A stretch of 64,000 nucleotides of DNA from CBDFGS01 sp965247255 (lineage in GTDB: Bacteria; Chloroflexota; Dehalococcoidia; Lucifugimonadales; CAUZJF01). Shown here in pieces: positions 1 to 8,244 of the stretch; positions within the stretch are counted from its first letter, which is position 1, and each line of letters starts with the position of its first letter. The stretch spans positions 62,001 through 126,000 of the forward strand of contig CBDFGS010000007.1 in assembly GCA_965247255.1 (NCBI GenBank), read 5' to 3'. Under the pieces are notes generated by a model, which saw only the letters and a list, made by a program, of their open reading frames with translations, made no database searches and was not told the DNA's origin. The position numbers and the translations under genes are program-made.

Positions 1-884
1 TCCATCTCCTCTTTGTTCAGCGGCTTCGACGGCGGGCGGGAAGCCCCGACGGGAAGCCCCATCAGCGCCATCAGCCCCTTCTTGACACGGGCCTGGCCGC
101 CAGAGCGCTCGTCGACCCTGCCCGCGTACTCGCGGAGAGGCCGGTCCACCGACTCGAATAGCGCTTCGGCCTTGTCGTACTGCTCGCTCTCCAGCAGCTC
201 CCACACCTTCAGGTCGTGAGGGGGATACGCCTCCAATGTGAGGTTGATGTACCCACGTCCCCCCAGTCCATGGCAGCGCGCCGGGCCGCCGCCGTTGTCT
301 ATTACGCTGAATATCTCCGAGAAGTTCACCATGTCTTCGTAGTTCCCGCCCTCGGGAACGCTCCACTTAATAGACACGACCTGCTCCATATCGGCCATCT
401 TCATGATCGTGTCCGTCGCGATGAATCCACCCCTCAGCCAGTGCGTGTGGTACACCATTATCCCTATGTCGATGGCGTCGGAGATGTCGCTGAAGTAGTC
501 CAGCGTATCGTCCTGGCTCGGGAGGTTGAAGATGGGAGGGCAGATCTGGAGGGCGTGAGCGCCCATGTCCTGGGCGCGTTTGGCGTCCTCGATGGTCCGC
601 TTTGTGTCCTTGTAATGGAGGCCGCAAACGATAGCGGCCTTGTCGTCGGCCGCCTGGACGACGGTGCGGAGCAGGAACGGCCACTCGTCGTCGCTAAGCA
701 TGGGCCCCTCGCCCATGGCGGCCGCGACCTTGATGACGGCTTGCCCCTTCACCAGCCCGTTCTCGACCCAACCCTGGGTGAGCTCGTGCATGCGGCCGTA
801 GTCGACCTCGAAGTTGTCGTCGAACGGAGTCGGCACCGTTGCGATCGGGCCCTGTATGAGCCCTTTGATCTCGTCGCGGTTCAT
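1..884 (-). CDS. Dihydrodipicolinate synthase / KDG aldolase family lyase, C-terminus beyond window edge
   Basis: The frame opens at ATG 882-884 (reverse) and stays open to the left edge (294 codons), so the stop lies outside. The N-terminus reads GPIATVPTPFDDNFEVDYGR, the usual first strand of the TIM-barrel class I aldolases. The Schiff-base lysine is probably K173 (VVSIKWS) and the conserved tyrosine Y145 (IMVYHTHW). Family members cleave or condense 2-keto acids such as 2-keto-3-deoxy sugar acids with pyruvate. The nearby Gfo/Idh dehydrogenase and SMP-30 lactonase, on the same strand, suggest sugar-acid catabolism rather than lysine synthesis. The substrate cannot be read from the sequence. 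The length so far matches the usual 290-310 residues, so only a few residues are probably missing. Confidence 0.85.
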   Translation of the reverse strand, partial: MNRDEIKGLIQGPIATVPTPFDDNFEVDYGRMHELTQGWVENGLVKGQAVIKVAAAMGEGPMLSDDEWPFLLRTVVQAADDKAAIVCGLHYKDTKRTIEDAKRAQDMGAHALQICPPIFNLPSQDDTLDYFSDISDAIDIGIMVYHTHWLRGGFIATDTIMKMADMEQVVSIKWSVPEGGNYEDMVNFSEIFSVIDNGGGPARCHGLGGRGYINLTLEAYPPHDLKVWELLESEQYDKAEALFESVDRPLREYAGRVDERSGGQARVKKGLMALMGLPVGASRPPSKPLNKEEM

Positions 885-1037
885 AGAGCGCACTCTCCGA
901 TCCGATTGTGGGTCTGAGGAGGCAGCCGAGCGATTATATCGGCGCTAAACGCGCCTCGTCAACAGAACGCGGGCGCCCAGGCGTGCCGCCTGAAGATGGT
1001 CCCGCCGGCGGCAGGTTACCCGAGGACGCTCGGCGCC

Positions 1038-1382
1038 CTACGAGCCGTACTCGTGGACCAGCGATGGAGGCGGCCCAGGAGGCGGCTGTGTCATGTCGAT
1101 CCCGTGGATCTCCTTGACCTTATCTCTGAACCAGATATCGAACGGGTCGGTCGAAGCCCCCATGGATGGCATCATTGTTTCGGCATTGGGTCCCTGGACG
1201 TGAACAATCGCAAAATCCCCCATCGGCGTCGCCTGGTGCCAGACTCGCTCTCTCGTGATTCCGTGGCGCTCTCTGGACGCAACGTACCCGTCGCGGCGGG
1301 CGCCTTCCAGCTCAGCGTTGAACTCCCGCCACGTCTCCATCTTCCCTTCCAGGATCGGCGCCGCAAACGCTACTTCACCCAT
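1038..1382 (-). CDS. Small conserved-type protein, possible dimeric alpha/beta-barrel fold
   Basis: This is a 114-residue cytoplasmic protein with no signal peptide or membrane segment. It begins MGEVAFAAPILEGKMETWRE, has a central strand FAIVHVQG and a proline-rich tail (QPPPGPPP). The pattern of a hydrophobic strand, a helix with GK..W, and a second strand resembles small ferredoxin-like (dimeric alpha/beta barrel) proteins. I cannot assign a function. It lies between the aldolase and dehydrogenase genes on the same strand, so it may be co-expressed with the catabolic genes. A role in aromatic or sugar metabolism would be a guess. Codon use matches the neighbours. Confidence 0.6.
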   Translation of the reverse strand: MGEVAFAAPILEGKMETWREFNAELEGARRDGYVASRERHGITRERVWHQATPMGDFAIVHVQGPNAETMMPSMGASTDPFDIWFRDKVKEIHGIDMTQPPPGPPPSLVHEYGS

Positions 1383-1506
1383 GTCGTTTCCTCCTCGAAT
1401 TTGATTTTGATCGTACGGTATCAGCCGCGGCTAGGTAACGCAAAGAGCGTTGAGGCAATGCTCGATGAGGGGACCAACAAGCAACAGTAAGAGCCCTCAC
1501 CTCAGT

Positions 1507-1528
1507 CCTCTCCCGGCCGCGGGAGAGG
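1507..1528. repeat. Short perfect palindrome of the CCTCTCCC...GGGAGAGG type
   Basis: CCTCTCCCG and CGGGAGAGG flank a 4-base loop. There is no U-tract, so it is not a clear intrinsic terminator. The same CCTC/GAGG arms appear in a longer imperfect form near 29,704-29,779, which suggests a dispersed intergenic repeat. Confidence 0.5.
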
Positions 1529-1559
1529 AGGAAAGGCATCGCGGGCGGTCATGAAGTTA

Positions 1560-2639
1560 CTAGCTGGCGTCAGGCCATAAGGGGAGGTGGACGGTGCGGC
1601 CGGTCTGCGCGCTGCGGGTTATCGCCTCCGTGAACTCCATATATCTGACCCCTGTCTCGAAGGTGTTCCGGGTTACGGGTTCTACCCCGCGAATTGCGTT
1701 GACAAACTCCTCCTCGACGCGCCACACGTGGACCTTCTCAGCCGGTATCGCTATCGGGGACAGGTCGCCGTCCCCCCGCCTGCCGCCATATAGGTTGGTG
1801 TCGTTATCGTCGCCCGTGTGCTGTCTCACGCCGCTCATGTCGATGTGCAGGGTGCCCTCGGTGCCGTACATCCAGAACTGGTTCGCGGCGTGACCCAGCA
1901 CCTCGCTCACCCGCATGCGCATCACCGCGCCCGAAGGGAACTCACTAAGCACCTCGACGTGGTCAGGGATGTCTACGTGACGCCGCTCCCCGGACGCGTC
2001 GGTACGGGAGTCGACGACCACCCTCGACAGGGCCGTGACGCTGGAGACGGGCCCGAGCCACCGCATCAGACACTCGTACCACGCCCCCGTGAGCATGATG
2101 TTGTAGCCGCTGATGTCGCGGTCGTGACGCCATCCGAAGGGCGCTTCTCTATTCACGAAACCCTGGGATATGGCGACCTCGACTGAAAGGATCTCACCGA
2201 GATAGCCGTCCGCTATCAGATCGGCAAGGGTCTGCTCGAACCTGAAGCTGAACGGCGCCGGCACCACCTGGGCCGCCAGGTGCGGTTTGGCACGCGACGC
2301 GGCCAGCATCTCGCGGGCCTCCCCCGCGTCGAGTGCGAGCCGCGCCTCGGTGAGCACGTGCTTGTCGTTCTCCAGCGCTGCCAGGACCATCGGCTTGTGT
2401 GTATAGGGCCAGGTGCCGATGCACACCGCGTCGATGTCCGGAGCCGCTACAAGGCTAAGCCAGTCATCGTAGACCTGAGGTATGTCGAAGTCGTCGGCCA
2501 CGCGCTGGCTCGACTCTCGAGAGCGATTGGACACGGCGACCAGCTCGACGCCGTCGATGGCACGAAAGCCGGGGATGTGTCTCTTGCGGGTATTGCCGCC
2601 CGCGCCGATCAGGCCGACGCGGACCTGGGCGTTGGTCAT
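1560..2639 (-). CDS. Gfo/Idh/MocA-family NAD(P)-dependent oxidoreductase
   Basis: A 359-residue protein. The N-terminal Rossmann fold shows RVGLIGAGGNTRKRHIPGF, with the GxGxxx nucleotide-binding loop. It is followed by the family pattern DAVCIGTWPYTHKPMVLAAL and, in place of the usual EKP motif, ENDKHVLTEARLALD. The C-terminal half is the beta-sheet substrate and dimerisation domain. The reverse ATG at 2639 was chosen over an upstream ATG because the Rossmann strand starts here and GAGAGG lies about 6 bases before it. Such enzymes oxidise sugars, inositols or related polyols. Loss of the EKP lysine region (EAR) makes the exact reaction uncertain. The neighbouring SMP-30 lactonase fits an oxidative sugar pathway (sugar to lactone to acid). 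Confidence 0.88.
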   Translation of the reverse strand: MTNAQVRVGLIGAGGNTRKRHIPGFRAIDGVELVAVSNRSRESSQRVADDFDIPQVYDDWLSLVAAPDIDAVCIGTWPYTHKPMVLAALENDKHVLTEARLALDAGEAREMLAASRAKPHLAAQVVPAPFSFRFEQTLADLIADGYLGEILSVEVAISQGFVNREAPFGWRHDRDISGYNIMLTGAWYECLMRWLGPVSSVTALSRVVVDSRTDASGERRHVDIPDHVEVLSEFPSGAVMRMRVSEVLGHAANQFWMYGTEGTLHIDMSGVRQHTGDDNDTNLYGGRRGDGDLSPIAIPAEKVHVWRVEEEFVNAIRGVEPVTRNTFETGVRYMEFTEAITRSAQTGRTVHLPLWPDAS

Positions 2640-2680
2640 GTGATACCTCTCAGATCGATTAAGCGCCACCGCAGCATGGG

Positions 2681-2706
2681 AGGACAGGTTTGAAACCTGC
2701 CCCTAC
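2681..2706. repeat. Palindromic intergenic repeat, family R1
   Basis: The core AGGTTTGAAACCT is flanked by GGGGC/GCCCC arms, ending CTGCCCCTAC. Related copies are at 16,594-16,620 and 16,991-17,019. This looks like a REP/MITE-like element between the dehydrogenase and lactonase genes. Confidence 0.7.
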
Positions 2707-2729
2707 GACGCTACATGGGAGGCGCTCCA

Positions 2730-3635
2730 TTACGCCAGCGTCGGGTAGAGCAGGCGCCCCTGCCGCTCCGTACGGGTCCTGAACAGGTGCCCCTCGATAG
2801 TGGTCACGTACAACGTCTTGAGGTCGGCCTCTGCGAATGTGCAGTTGGTGGGGCGGTCTACCTCAAGGGGGTGTGTCTCGAGGACCTCGCCTGAAGGCGA
2901 GAAGACGTATATCAGCGGCCCAGGTCCCCCCTGCTTCCACCCGGCCGTGGCTACGATGTTGCCCTCAGTGTCCAGGGTCATCCCGTCGATGCCGCGGTTC
3001 TTGCCGAAATCGTGCAGCAGCGCGTACTCACCGAGGCTGCCGTCGCCCTTGACCGGATACCCCCGCAGTTCGCGCTTCTCGTCCGGTCTGCGGCCGCTCT
3101 GCGCTACATACAACGTCGTGTAGTCTAGCGAGAAGAGAATCCCGTTGGGCCGCGTGGTGTCGAAGGTGACGCGGTGCGTCGTCCAGGCGCCATCGGCGCC
3201 GGGGTCCACGCGATACACGGACTCGTGGTCCAGGTCCATCGCGTCTCGCGTCTCGCTCCAGGTTCCTGCCGCCCCCTCGTAGTAAGGGTCGGTGAACCAG
3301 ACCCGGCCCTGCGTGTCCAGGGCGAGATCGTTGGGGATGTTCAGGCGCTTTCCCTCGAAGCCGTCTGCCAGGACTGTGGTCGCACCGTCGAGCTCGTACC
3401 GCACGACCCTCCGGGCGCCTCCCTCGCAGGCGTAGAGCCGGCCATCGGTGGCGAACACCGTGCCGTTTGCGTTATTGGTGTTCTTACGCCATACGGTTGA
3501 GCTTTTGGCAACTGGGTCATACCGCATGATCTTGCCTGCGGGTATATGCGTGAAGAGCAACCCGCCACCGTCCCACGCCGGCCCCTCGGTAGTCCCCCCG
3601 TACGGCCCGTCCACCAGCTCGAAGTCCCAGCTCAT
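2730..3635 (-). CDS. SMP-30 / gluconolactonase-family lactone hydrolase
   Basis: A 301-residue six-bladed beta-propeller. Family landmarks are EGPAWDGGGLLFTHIPAGKI (metal-binding Glu near residue 18), RLNIPNDLALDTQGRVWFTD (Asn/Asp metal ligands near 100-115), RPNGILFSLDYTTLYVA (Asn/Asp near 160), and GIDGMTLDTEGNIVATAGW (catalytic Asp region). The start ATG at 3635 has GGAGG 5 bases upstream. The enzyme hydrolyses sugar lactones such as glucono-1,5-lactone, the step expected after the dehydrogenase encoded next to it. There is no signal peptide, so it should act in the cytoplasm. Confidence 0.9.
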   Translation of the reverse strand: MSWDFELVDGPYGGTTEGPAWDGGGLLFTHIPAGKIMRYDPVAKSSTVWRKNTNNANGTVFATDGRLYACEGGARRVVRYELDGATTVLADGFEGKRLNIPNDLALDTQGRVWFTDPYYEGAAGTWSETRDAMDLDHESVYRVDPGADGAWTTHRVTFDTTRPNGILFSLDYTTLYVAQSGRRPDEKRELRGYPVKGDGSLGEYALLHDFGKNRGIDGMTLDTEGNIVATAGWKQGGPGPLIYVFSPSGEVLETHPLEVDRPTNCTFAEADLKTLYVTTIEGHLFRTRTERQGRLLYPTLA

Positions 3636-3914
3636 ATCCGCCTCCAGGTTTCACCGCCGAGCACGCGGAGACCGCGGAGTCAGGAATGGTTTCGACTCTC
3701 CGGGCTCTCCACTCTCCGCGGTAGGAATGGCCCTGGGAGAGCCACCGGACGATTGTATCCGCAACCGCCGGGCTGTCAAGGTCGGCCCGCCGGTTGCGTG
3801 GGGCAGGGATACGTGGGCCGGCGGTGAGGCAACCATATGCTCATCCGCGCGCGGCTTCGACGAGGTCAGGACGATATGATATCGTGGGCGCAGTCGACCC
3901 ACAGGAGCGTTGCA

Positions 3915-4775
3915 GTGAAGCTGGGAGCCCATGTATCCACGTCCGGCGGGATCAGCACCGCTTTAGACAGGGCCAAAGAGCTGGGCGCGGAAACCATCCA
4001 GATATTCGCCTCCACTCCACGTGCCTGGCGCTTCAACTCTCCCTCCGAGGACCAGGTGCTCGCCTTCAGGGAGAAGTCTGAGAGTACGGGCATCGCACCG
4101 GCCTTCATCCACGCCAGCTACCTCATATCGATCGGCTCCCCGGACGAGGAGCTCGTCTCTAAGTCCAAGGACGTTTTGACCAAGACCATGCAGGTGGGCG
4201 CCCAGATCGGCGCCGCCGCGGTCATATTCCATCCAGGCAGCCATAGGGGGGCGGGCCTCGACGCTGTCTTGCCCCAGTTTGCCGCCGCGGTCCAGGAGGT
4301 CCTCTCCCAGAGCCCTGCCGACGTCCAGCTCGCGCTGGAGAACAGCGCCGGGATGGGCGGCCATATTGGCTCCTCGTTTGGCGAGCTGGCCAGGCTGATC
4401 GACGCCATCGGCAGCGAGCAGGTCAGTGTCTGCCTCGATACGCAGCACTCCTTCGCGGCGGGCTACAACATCGCCGATCCGGACAGCATCGATGCGGTCG
4501 TGCAGGAGTTCGACTCTGAGGTAGGACTATCACGGCTTGTTGCCGTCCACGCCAACGACTCCAAGAGGGCGCTTGGCGACGGAGTAGACCGCCACGAGAA
4601 CATCGGCGCGGGCCACATAGGTACCGCGGGGTTCGAGACCACCATGTCCCACGACGCCTTCCGCGACGTGCCGTTCCTGCTGGAAGTGCCCGGCGACGAC
4701 TACAAGGGCTCCCCCGACAAGCCAAACCTCGATCGCTTGAAGGAGATCCGCTCCAGGCTAGGCGTCCCGGCTTAG
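3915..4775 (+). CDS. nfo: Endonuclease IV (AP endonuclease), TIM-barrel zinc enzyme
   Basis: A 286-residue protein that repairs abasic sites by cutting 5' to the lesion. The GTG at 3915 was chosen because it places the canonical VKLGAHVSTSGG at the N-terminus. An upstream ATG in frame would add 26 unconserved residues. The zinc-ligand motifs are all present: the first His (GAHVSTSGG), HPGSH, LALENSAGMGGHIGSSF (Glu), CLDTQHSFAAG (Asp/His), VHANDSK, DRHENIGAGHIG and LEVPGDD. Length matches the family. It stands alone on the plus strand, divergent from the lactonase, and its function is well supported. Confidence 0.95.
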   Translation: MKLGAHVSTSGGISTALDRAKELGAETIQIFASTPRAWRFNSPSEDQVLAFREKSESTGIAPAFIHASYLISIGSPDEELVSKSKDVLTKTMQVGAQIGAAAVIFHPGSHRGAGLDAVLPQFAAAVQEVLSQSPADVQLALENSAGMGGHIGSSFGELARLIDAIGSEQVSVCLDTQHSFAAGYNIADPDSIDAVVQEFDSEVGLSRLVAVHANDSKRALGDGVDRHENIGAGHIGTAGFETTMSHDAFRDVPFLLEVPGDDYKGSPDKPNLDRLKEIRSRLGVPA

Positions 4776-4989
4776 GCCCTTTCCCAGCGAATCCACTACA
4801 ATGGGGTCGTGGCGGGCGCTTCAAGGGTTCCGTTCTCGATCGGACCTTATTTCCGGAGCGCTTTAGCCAGCCCACCCCCGCTGAGGTCGCACCCGCTGGG
4901 AAGCATCCAGGAACGCGACCACAACGCGACGAAGCATCCTTAAGCTGAAGGCTTCCCGGCAGGGGGCTGCCGATAAGGACGCGGGCGCT
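4776..4989 (+). other. 214-base leader upstream of the VIT-type transporter, unassigned
   Basis: A TACAAT hexamer at about 4797 could be a -10 box, which would give a leader of roughly 180 bases before the TTG start. Several GC-rich hairpins are possible (for example GGGCGCTT..., GCAGGGGGCTGC just upstream of the gene). I could not match it to a known metal riboswitch such as yybP-ykoY. Confidence 0.25.
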
Positions 4990-6117
4990 TTGAGCACGGT
5001 CGACAACGCGGCGAGAAAAAAGCAGTACAAGCGCTACCTCGATTCCGAGCTCGAGGCGGCCGCCATGTACGACGCCCTCGCCGAGATGGAGAATGACCCT
5101 GAGCGGGCCGCAATCTTCCGCGAGTTGGTCGCGGCCGAGATGCGACACGCAGCCAGGTGGGCCGAGAAGCTGGGGATCGATCCCTCCACCCTTGAACCAT
5201 CGCCCCTGGGAATCAAGGCGAGGATGATGCAGTGGGCGGCCCGCCGATTCGGGACTCACAGGGTCCTTCCGGTCATGCTGAGGACCGAGGCCAAGGAGGT
5301 TAGCGCCTACGCGGCCGATCCCGAGGCTAGCGACCTCGTACCCGAGGAGCGCGAGCACTCCAGGGTCCTGAGAGGTCTCGCGAGTACCGACGGGACCACC
5401 AGGTCTATGCGAAGCCTCGCGGGTGGCGGCAACTTGCGCGCCGCCGTCCTGGGAGTCAACGATGGGCTCGTCTCCAACTTCAGCCTTGTAATGGGCGTCG
5501 CCGGGGGCACCGCTACGGCCACTGCCGGTACTGGGAATGCGGACTTTATCCTTCTGGCGGGTGTCGCGGGACTGCTCGCGGGCGCATTCTCGATGGCGGC
5601 GGGCGAGTACGTCTCCATGAGGTCCCAGAGGGATGTCTTCGAGTACGAGATGCGGAAAGAGGAGATCGAGCTAAGGGAATGGCCCGATGAGGAGAAGGAG
5701 GAGTTGGTACTGATCTACCAAGCGAAGGGCCTTTCCGAGGCCGAAGCGGAGCGCCTGGCCTCGCGCATTATGTCGGACCCTGAGGTGGCCCTCGATACCA
5801 TGGCGCGAGAGGAACTGGGACTAGACCCTTCGCAGCTCGGCTCGCCGTGGGGAGCAAGCATAACCTCCTTCGTGGCCTTCGTTTCCGGGGCGGTGGTGCC
5901 GATACTCCCTTACATATTCGGCGCCGGCGACCTCTCGTTCCGGCTCAGCGCCGCCCTTAGCGCCGCAGCGCTGGCCAGCGTTGGAGCTGTGATCGCGTCC
6001 ATGTCCGGCCGGAACACGCTCTGGGGCGGGGCCCGCATGCTTATCGCCGGGAGCACGGCCGCCGCGGTCACCTTCGGCGTCGGTAGCCTGATAGGGGTCT
6101 CAGTCGCCGCGATTTGA
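4990..6117 (+). CDS. Membrane-bound ferritin-like / VIT1-CCC1 fusion (iron or manganese transporter)
   Basis: A 375-residue protein with two parts. Residues 1-140 are a ferritin-like four-helix domain with paired carboxylates: E20/E22, the ExxH at 50-53 (EMRH), and a second ExxH in EEREHSRVL. Residues 155-375 are a VIT1/CCC1 membrane domain that starts RAAVLGVNDGLVSNFSLVMG. It has a long cytoplasmic metal-binding helical hairpin (YEMRKEEIELREWPDEEKEE, LGLDPSQLG) and three C-terminal membrane segments. The architecture is that of MbfA/EriA-type exporters, which couple iron binding to efflux. The start is TTG, with no strong Shine-Dalgarno visible. It follows nfo but is probably separately transcribed. 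Confidence 0.9.
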   Translation: MSTVDNAARKKQYKRYLDSELEAAAMYDALAEMENDPERAAIFRELVAAEMRHAARWAEKLGIDPSTLEPSPLGIKARMMQWAARRFGTHRVLPVMLRTEAKEVSAYAADPEASDLVPEEREHSRVLRGLASTDGTTRSMRSLAGGGNLRAAVLGVNDGLVSNFSLVMGVAGGTATATAGTGNADFILLAGVAGLLAGAFSMAAGEYVSMRSQRDVFEYEMRKEEIELREWPDEEKEELVLIYQAKGLSEAEAERLASRIMSDPEVALDTMAREELGLDPSQLGSPWGASITSFVAFVSGAVVPILPYIFGAGDLSFRLSAALSAAALASVGAVIASMSGRNTLWGGARMLIAGSTAAAVTFGVGSLIGVSVAAI

Positions 6118-6236
6118 CTCCCGATTTGACGCGTCGCGAGTAGATCCGCCAGTTGCCGTCAGGCCTGTGACGGACCGATAGCGGACCGAAGTCTCTCCAG
6201 GTCCACCGCAATGCGCGCATCAAAGGAAGCGGGTAC

Positions 6237-7352
6237 GTGAGGTCTTCTATCCGGGTCGGCAAGATCGCGGGAGTGGATGTACACATCCACTTCTCACTGC
6301 TTGGAATCATCGCTCTCGTGTCGTGGAGCCTCGCCCAAGGCCTGCTTCCGGAGCAGTATCCCGGGTGGGCCGTTGCCACCTATTGGCTGGCGGGGTCCAT
6401 TTGCGCGGTCATGCTAATCGCGTCCGTGCTCGTCCATGAGCTCGCCCACTCGCTCGTCGCGAGAGCAAGGGGATTCTCCGTCGAAGGAATCACGCTGTTC
6501 CTTTTTGGGGGCGTGAGCGATCTCAAAGCAGATTCGAGGTACCCGCGCGACGAGTTCATCATCGCAGGGGTTGGGCCTCTGACGAGTTTCGTTCTCGCCG
6601 GCGTGTTCTGGCTAGCGCTCGCGGCCTTTCCGAACAAAGACGTCCTTCCCGCCGCAGTCCTGTGGTACCTCGGGTTCATGAACATCCTCCTGGGCGCGTT
6701 CAACCTTATACCGGCGTTCCCGTTGGACGGCGGGCGCGTGCTACGCTCCGCGGTGTGGGGCGCGACCGGGAGCTTGTCCAAGGCCACGAGGGTCGCGGCA
6801 CTGAGCGGCCGAGGGTTCGGAATTCTCATGATGGCGCTCGGCGGCGCGCAGGTCCTCAGCGGAAATGTCGTGGGGGGCCTTTGGTTCGCCCTGATCGGCT
6901 GGTTCCTGCACGGAGCGGCGGCCAGCACTCAACATGAGACGGCCGTGGAGACCGGCGTTCGCGGTGTCCGCGTCAGTGAGGCGATGCGCGCGTTCCCGGT
7001 CACCATCGGGCCGCGTGCATCGCTGGCCGAGGCGGTCTACGGGAGCTTCCTTCAACACAGCTCCCGCTCTCTTCCCGTGTCCGAGAGGGGCGAGCTGGTT
7101 GGGATCATCACACTCGCCGACATACGTGACGTACCCCAATCGCAATGGCAGACTGTCACCGTCGCAGAGAGAATGACGCCGGCCCCGCTGTGGACAGTCA
7201 GGCCGGGCGACGACCTCGCGGACGCCCTCAATCTCCTCGGGCGACACTCAATAGACCAGGCACCGGTCATCGAGCAAGGGCGGCTCGTTGGAGTCCTCAG
7301 CAGGGCCGATATCATTCGCCATCTGAATGCGAGGCGCGGCAAGGGCGCCTGA
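6237..7352 (+). CDS. Site-2 protease family (M50) intramembrane metalloprotease with tandem CBS domains
   Basis: A 371-residue membrane protein. The zinc site is HELAH at residues 67-71 and the third ligand is D164 in FPLDGGRVLRS. Several hydrophobic segments cover residues 15-225. Two CBS domains follow at about 245-300 (starting SEAMRAFPVTIGP) and 305-365 (ERMTPAPLWTVRPGDDL), and these usually bind adenine nucleotides and control activity. The start is GTG 6237, with AAGGAAG about 8 bases upstream. The family cleaves membrane-anchored regulators inside the bilayer. No anti-sigma factor or other obvious substrate gene is adjacent. Confidence 0.92.
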   Translation: MRSSIRVGKIAGVDVHIHFSLLGIIALVSWSLAQGLLPEQYPGWAVATYWLAGSICAVMLIASVLVHELAHSLVARARGFSVEGITLFLFGGVSDLKADSRYPRDEFIIAGVGPLTSFVLAGVFWLALAAFPNKDVLPAAVLWYLGFMNILLGAFNLIPAFPLDGGRVLRSAVWGATGSLSKATRVAALSGRGFGILMMALGGAQVLSGNVVGGLWFALIGWFLHGAAASTQHETAVETGVRGVRVSEAMRAFPVTIGPRASLAEAVYGSFLQHSSRSLPVSERGELVGIITLADIRDVPQSQWQTVTVAERMTPAPLWTVRPGDDLADALNLLGRHSIDQAPVIEQGRLVGVLSRADIIRHLNARRGKGA

Positions 7353-7367
7353 TTTCAGTGGAGAAAT

Positions 7368-8222
7368 TCAAAGGCTTTCGATGAACTCCAACTCCTCCTC
7401 GAGGTCCTCGGTAGAGTAGAAGTGTTCCAGCAACAAGGTGGCGTCCAGCGCCTTGATGCGCCGATGGAGTTCCACCGGCAGCGTGCCCTTCCCCAGCAGG
7501 GCGTGGGAGTCGACCCGGCCACGTAGGTCGTAGAGGTAGTTGTCGTTCCAGTGGACGTGCTTGATCAGCTCGGGCCGGGCGACGAACGCCATCACCCGCT
7601 CTTCTCGGCGCTCCGGCGAAAATGAGTGCGCGTAGGTGACCGTGTGGCTAGAGTCGAGGCACAGCCCTACGTTGGGCCGGTCCACCTCCTCGCACACCTG
7701 GGCCCACTCCTCCGGCGACGTCCCGAAATAGGAGTTGCGTCCGTCCCAGTCGACCCGCCCAGCGTCCACGTCGTCGGAAACCCCATCCCAGTACACGTTG
7801 TTGTTCTCCAGGACAACCTCTATGTCGTGGCGGTCCGCGAACGTAGCGATCTCCCTTATCGCATCTACCATGAGGCCGTGATCACCGGTCTGACCCTGTG
7901 TCTGCACGTCGTCGGTCCAACGCCTCGGTGGGAAATGGAGGTTCACCTTCTTAACTTTGGGGTGCCGCCGGGCCTGGTCGATGAACCGTTCGACCTGCTC
8001 GATGGACTGCCGGCGAAACGACTCGTCCGTGGCGGCGTAGTTAAGCCTCTGCTCCCCCAGCTTCACCGGCGCGTGCGCGCTGGTGAGGACCTGGGAGAAT
8101 GCGCCGGCGGCCTCGATGTCGTCCTTCATCGAGGACTCCGTGTTGAGCCGCAAGCGCTCAAGGTTGTCGAGCCCCGCGGCCATCGTCACCGAGAGTGGGT
8201 GTTTGAGCGTCATCTGAGTCAT
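7368..8222 (-). CDS. Sugar phosphate isomerase/epimerase-like TIM barrel (AP endonuclease 2 superfamily)
   Basis: A 284-residue protein with the superfamily metal-ligand pattern: VVLENNNVYWDG (Glu), VGLCLDSSHTVTYAHSF (Asp, His), KHVHWNDNYLY (His, Asp), and a final Glu in TLLLEHFYSTEDLEEELEF. Its predicted role is isomerising or epimerising a sugar or sugar acid. The substrate is not identifiable. It ends 16 bases from the convergent M50 gene and lies 22 bases downstream of a DHDPS-type lyase on the same strand, so the two are probably an operon that rearranges and then cleaves a keto-acid. Confidence 0.85.
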   Translation of the reverse strand: MTQMTLKHPLSVTMAAGLDNLERLRLNTESSMKDDIEAAGAFSQVLTSAHAPVKLGEQRLNYAATDESFRRQSIEQVERFIDQARRHPKVKKVNLHFPPRRWTDDVQTQGQTGDHGLMVDAIREIATFADRHDIEVVLENNNVYWDGVSDDVDAGRVDWDGRNSYFGTSPEEWAQVCEEVDRPNVGLCLDSSHTVTYAHSFSPERREERVMAFVARPELIKHVHWNDNYLYDLRGRVDSHALLGKGTLPVELHRRIKALDATLLLEHFYSTEDLEEELEFIESL

Positions 8223-8244
8223 AGGAGATTGGCGCCGCGTACCG

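Noticed and set aside
216..917. Long open frame on the plus strand opposite the first lyase gene
   Set aside because: Composition is that of an antisense shadow (His/Arg/Val-rich). The minus-strand frame over the same bases encodes a clear DHDPS-family protein.
1507..1528. Intrinsic terminator before the Gfo/Idh gene
   Set aside because: A perfect stem is present, but there is no U-tract in either direction.
4776..4989. Mn or other metal riboswitch
   Set aside because: The conserved yybP-ykoY loops could not be found. It is kept only as an unassigned leader.
4423..5358. 311-residue minus-strand frame across nfo and the VIT-type gene
   Set aside because: It spans two well-supported plus-strand genes and has an Arg/Gly/Ser-rich shadow composition with no recognisable motif.
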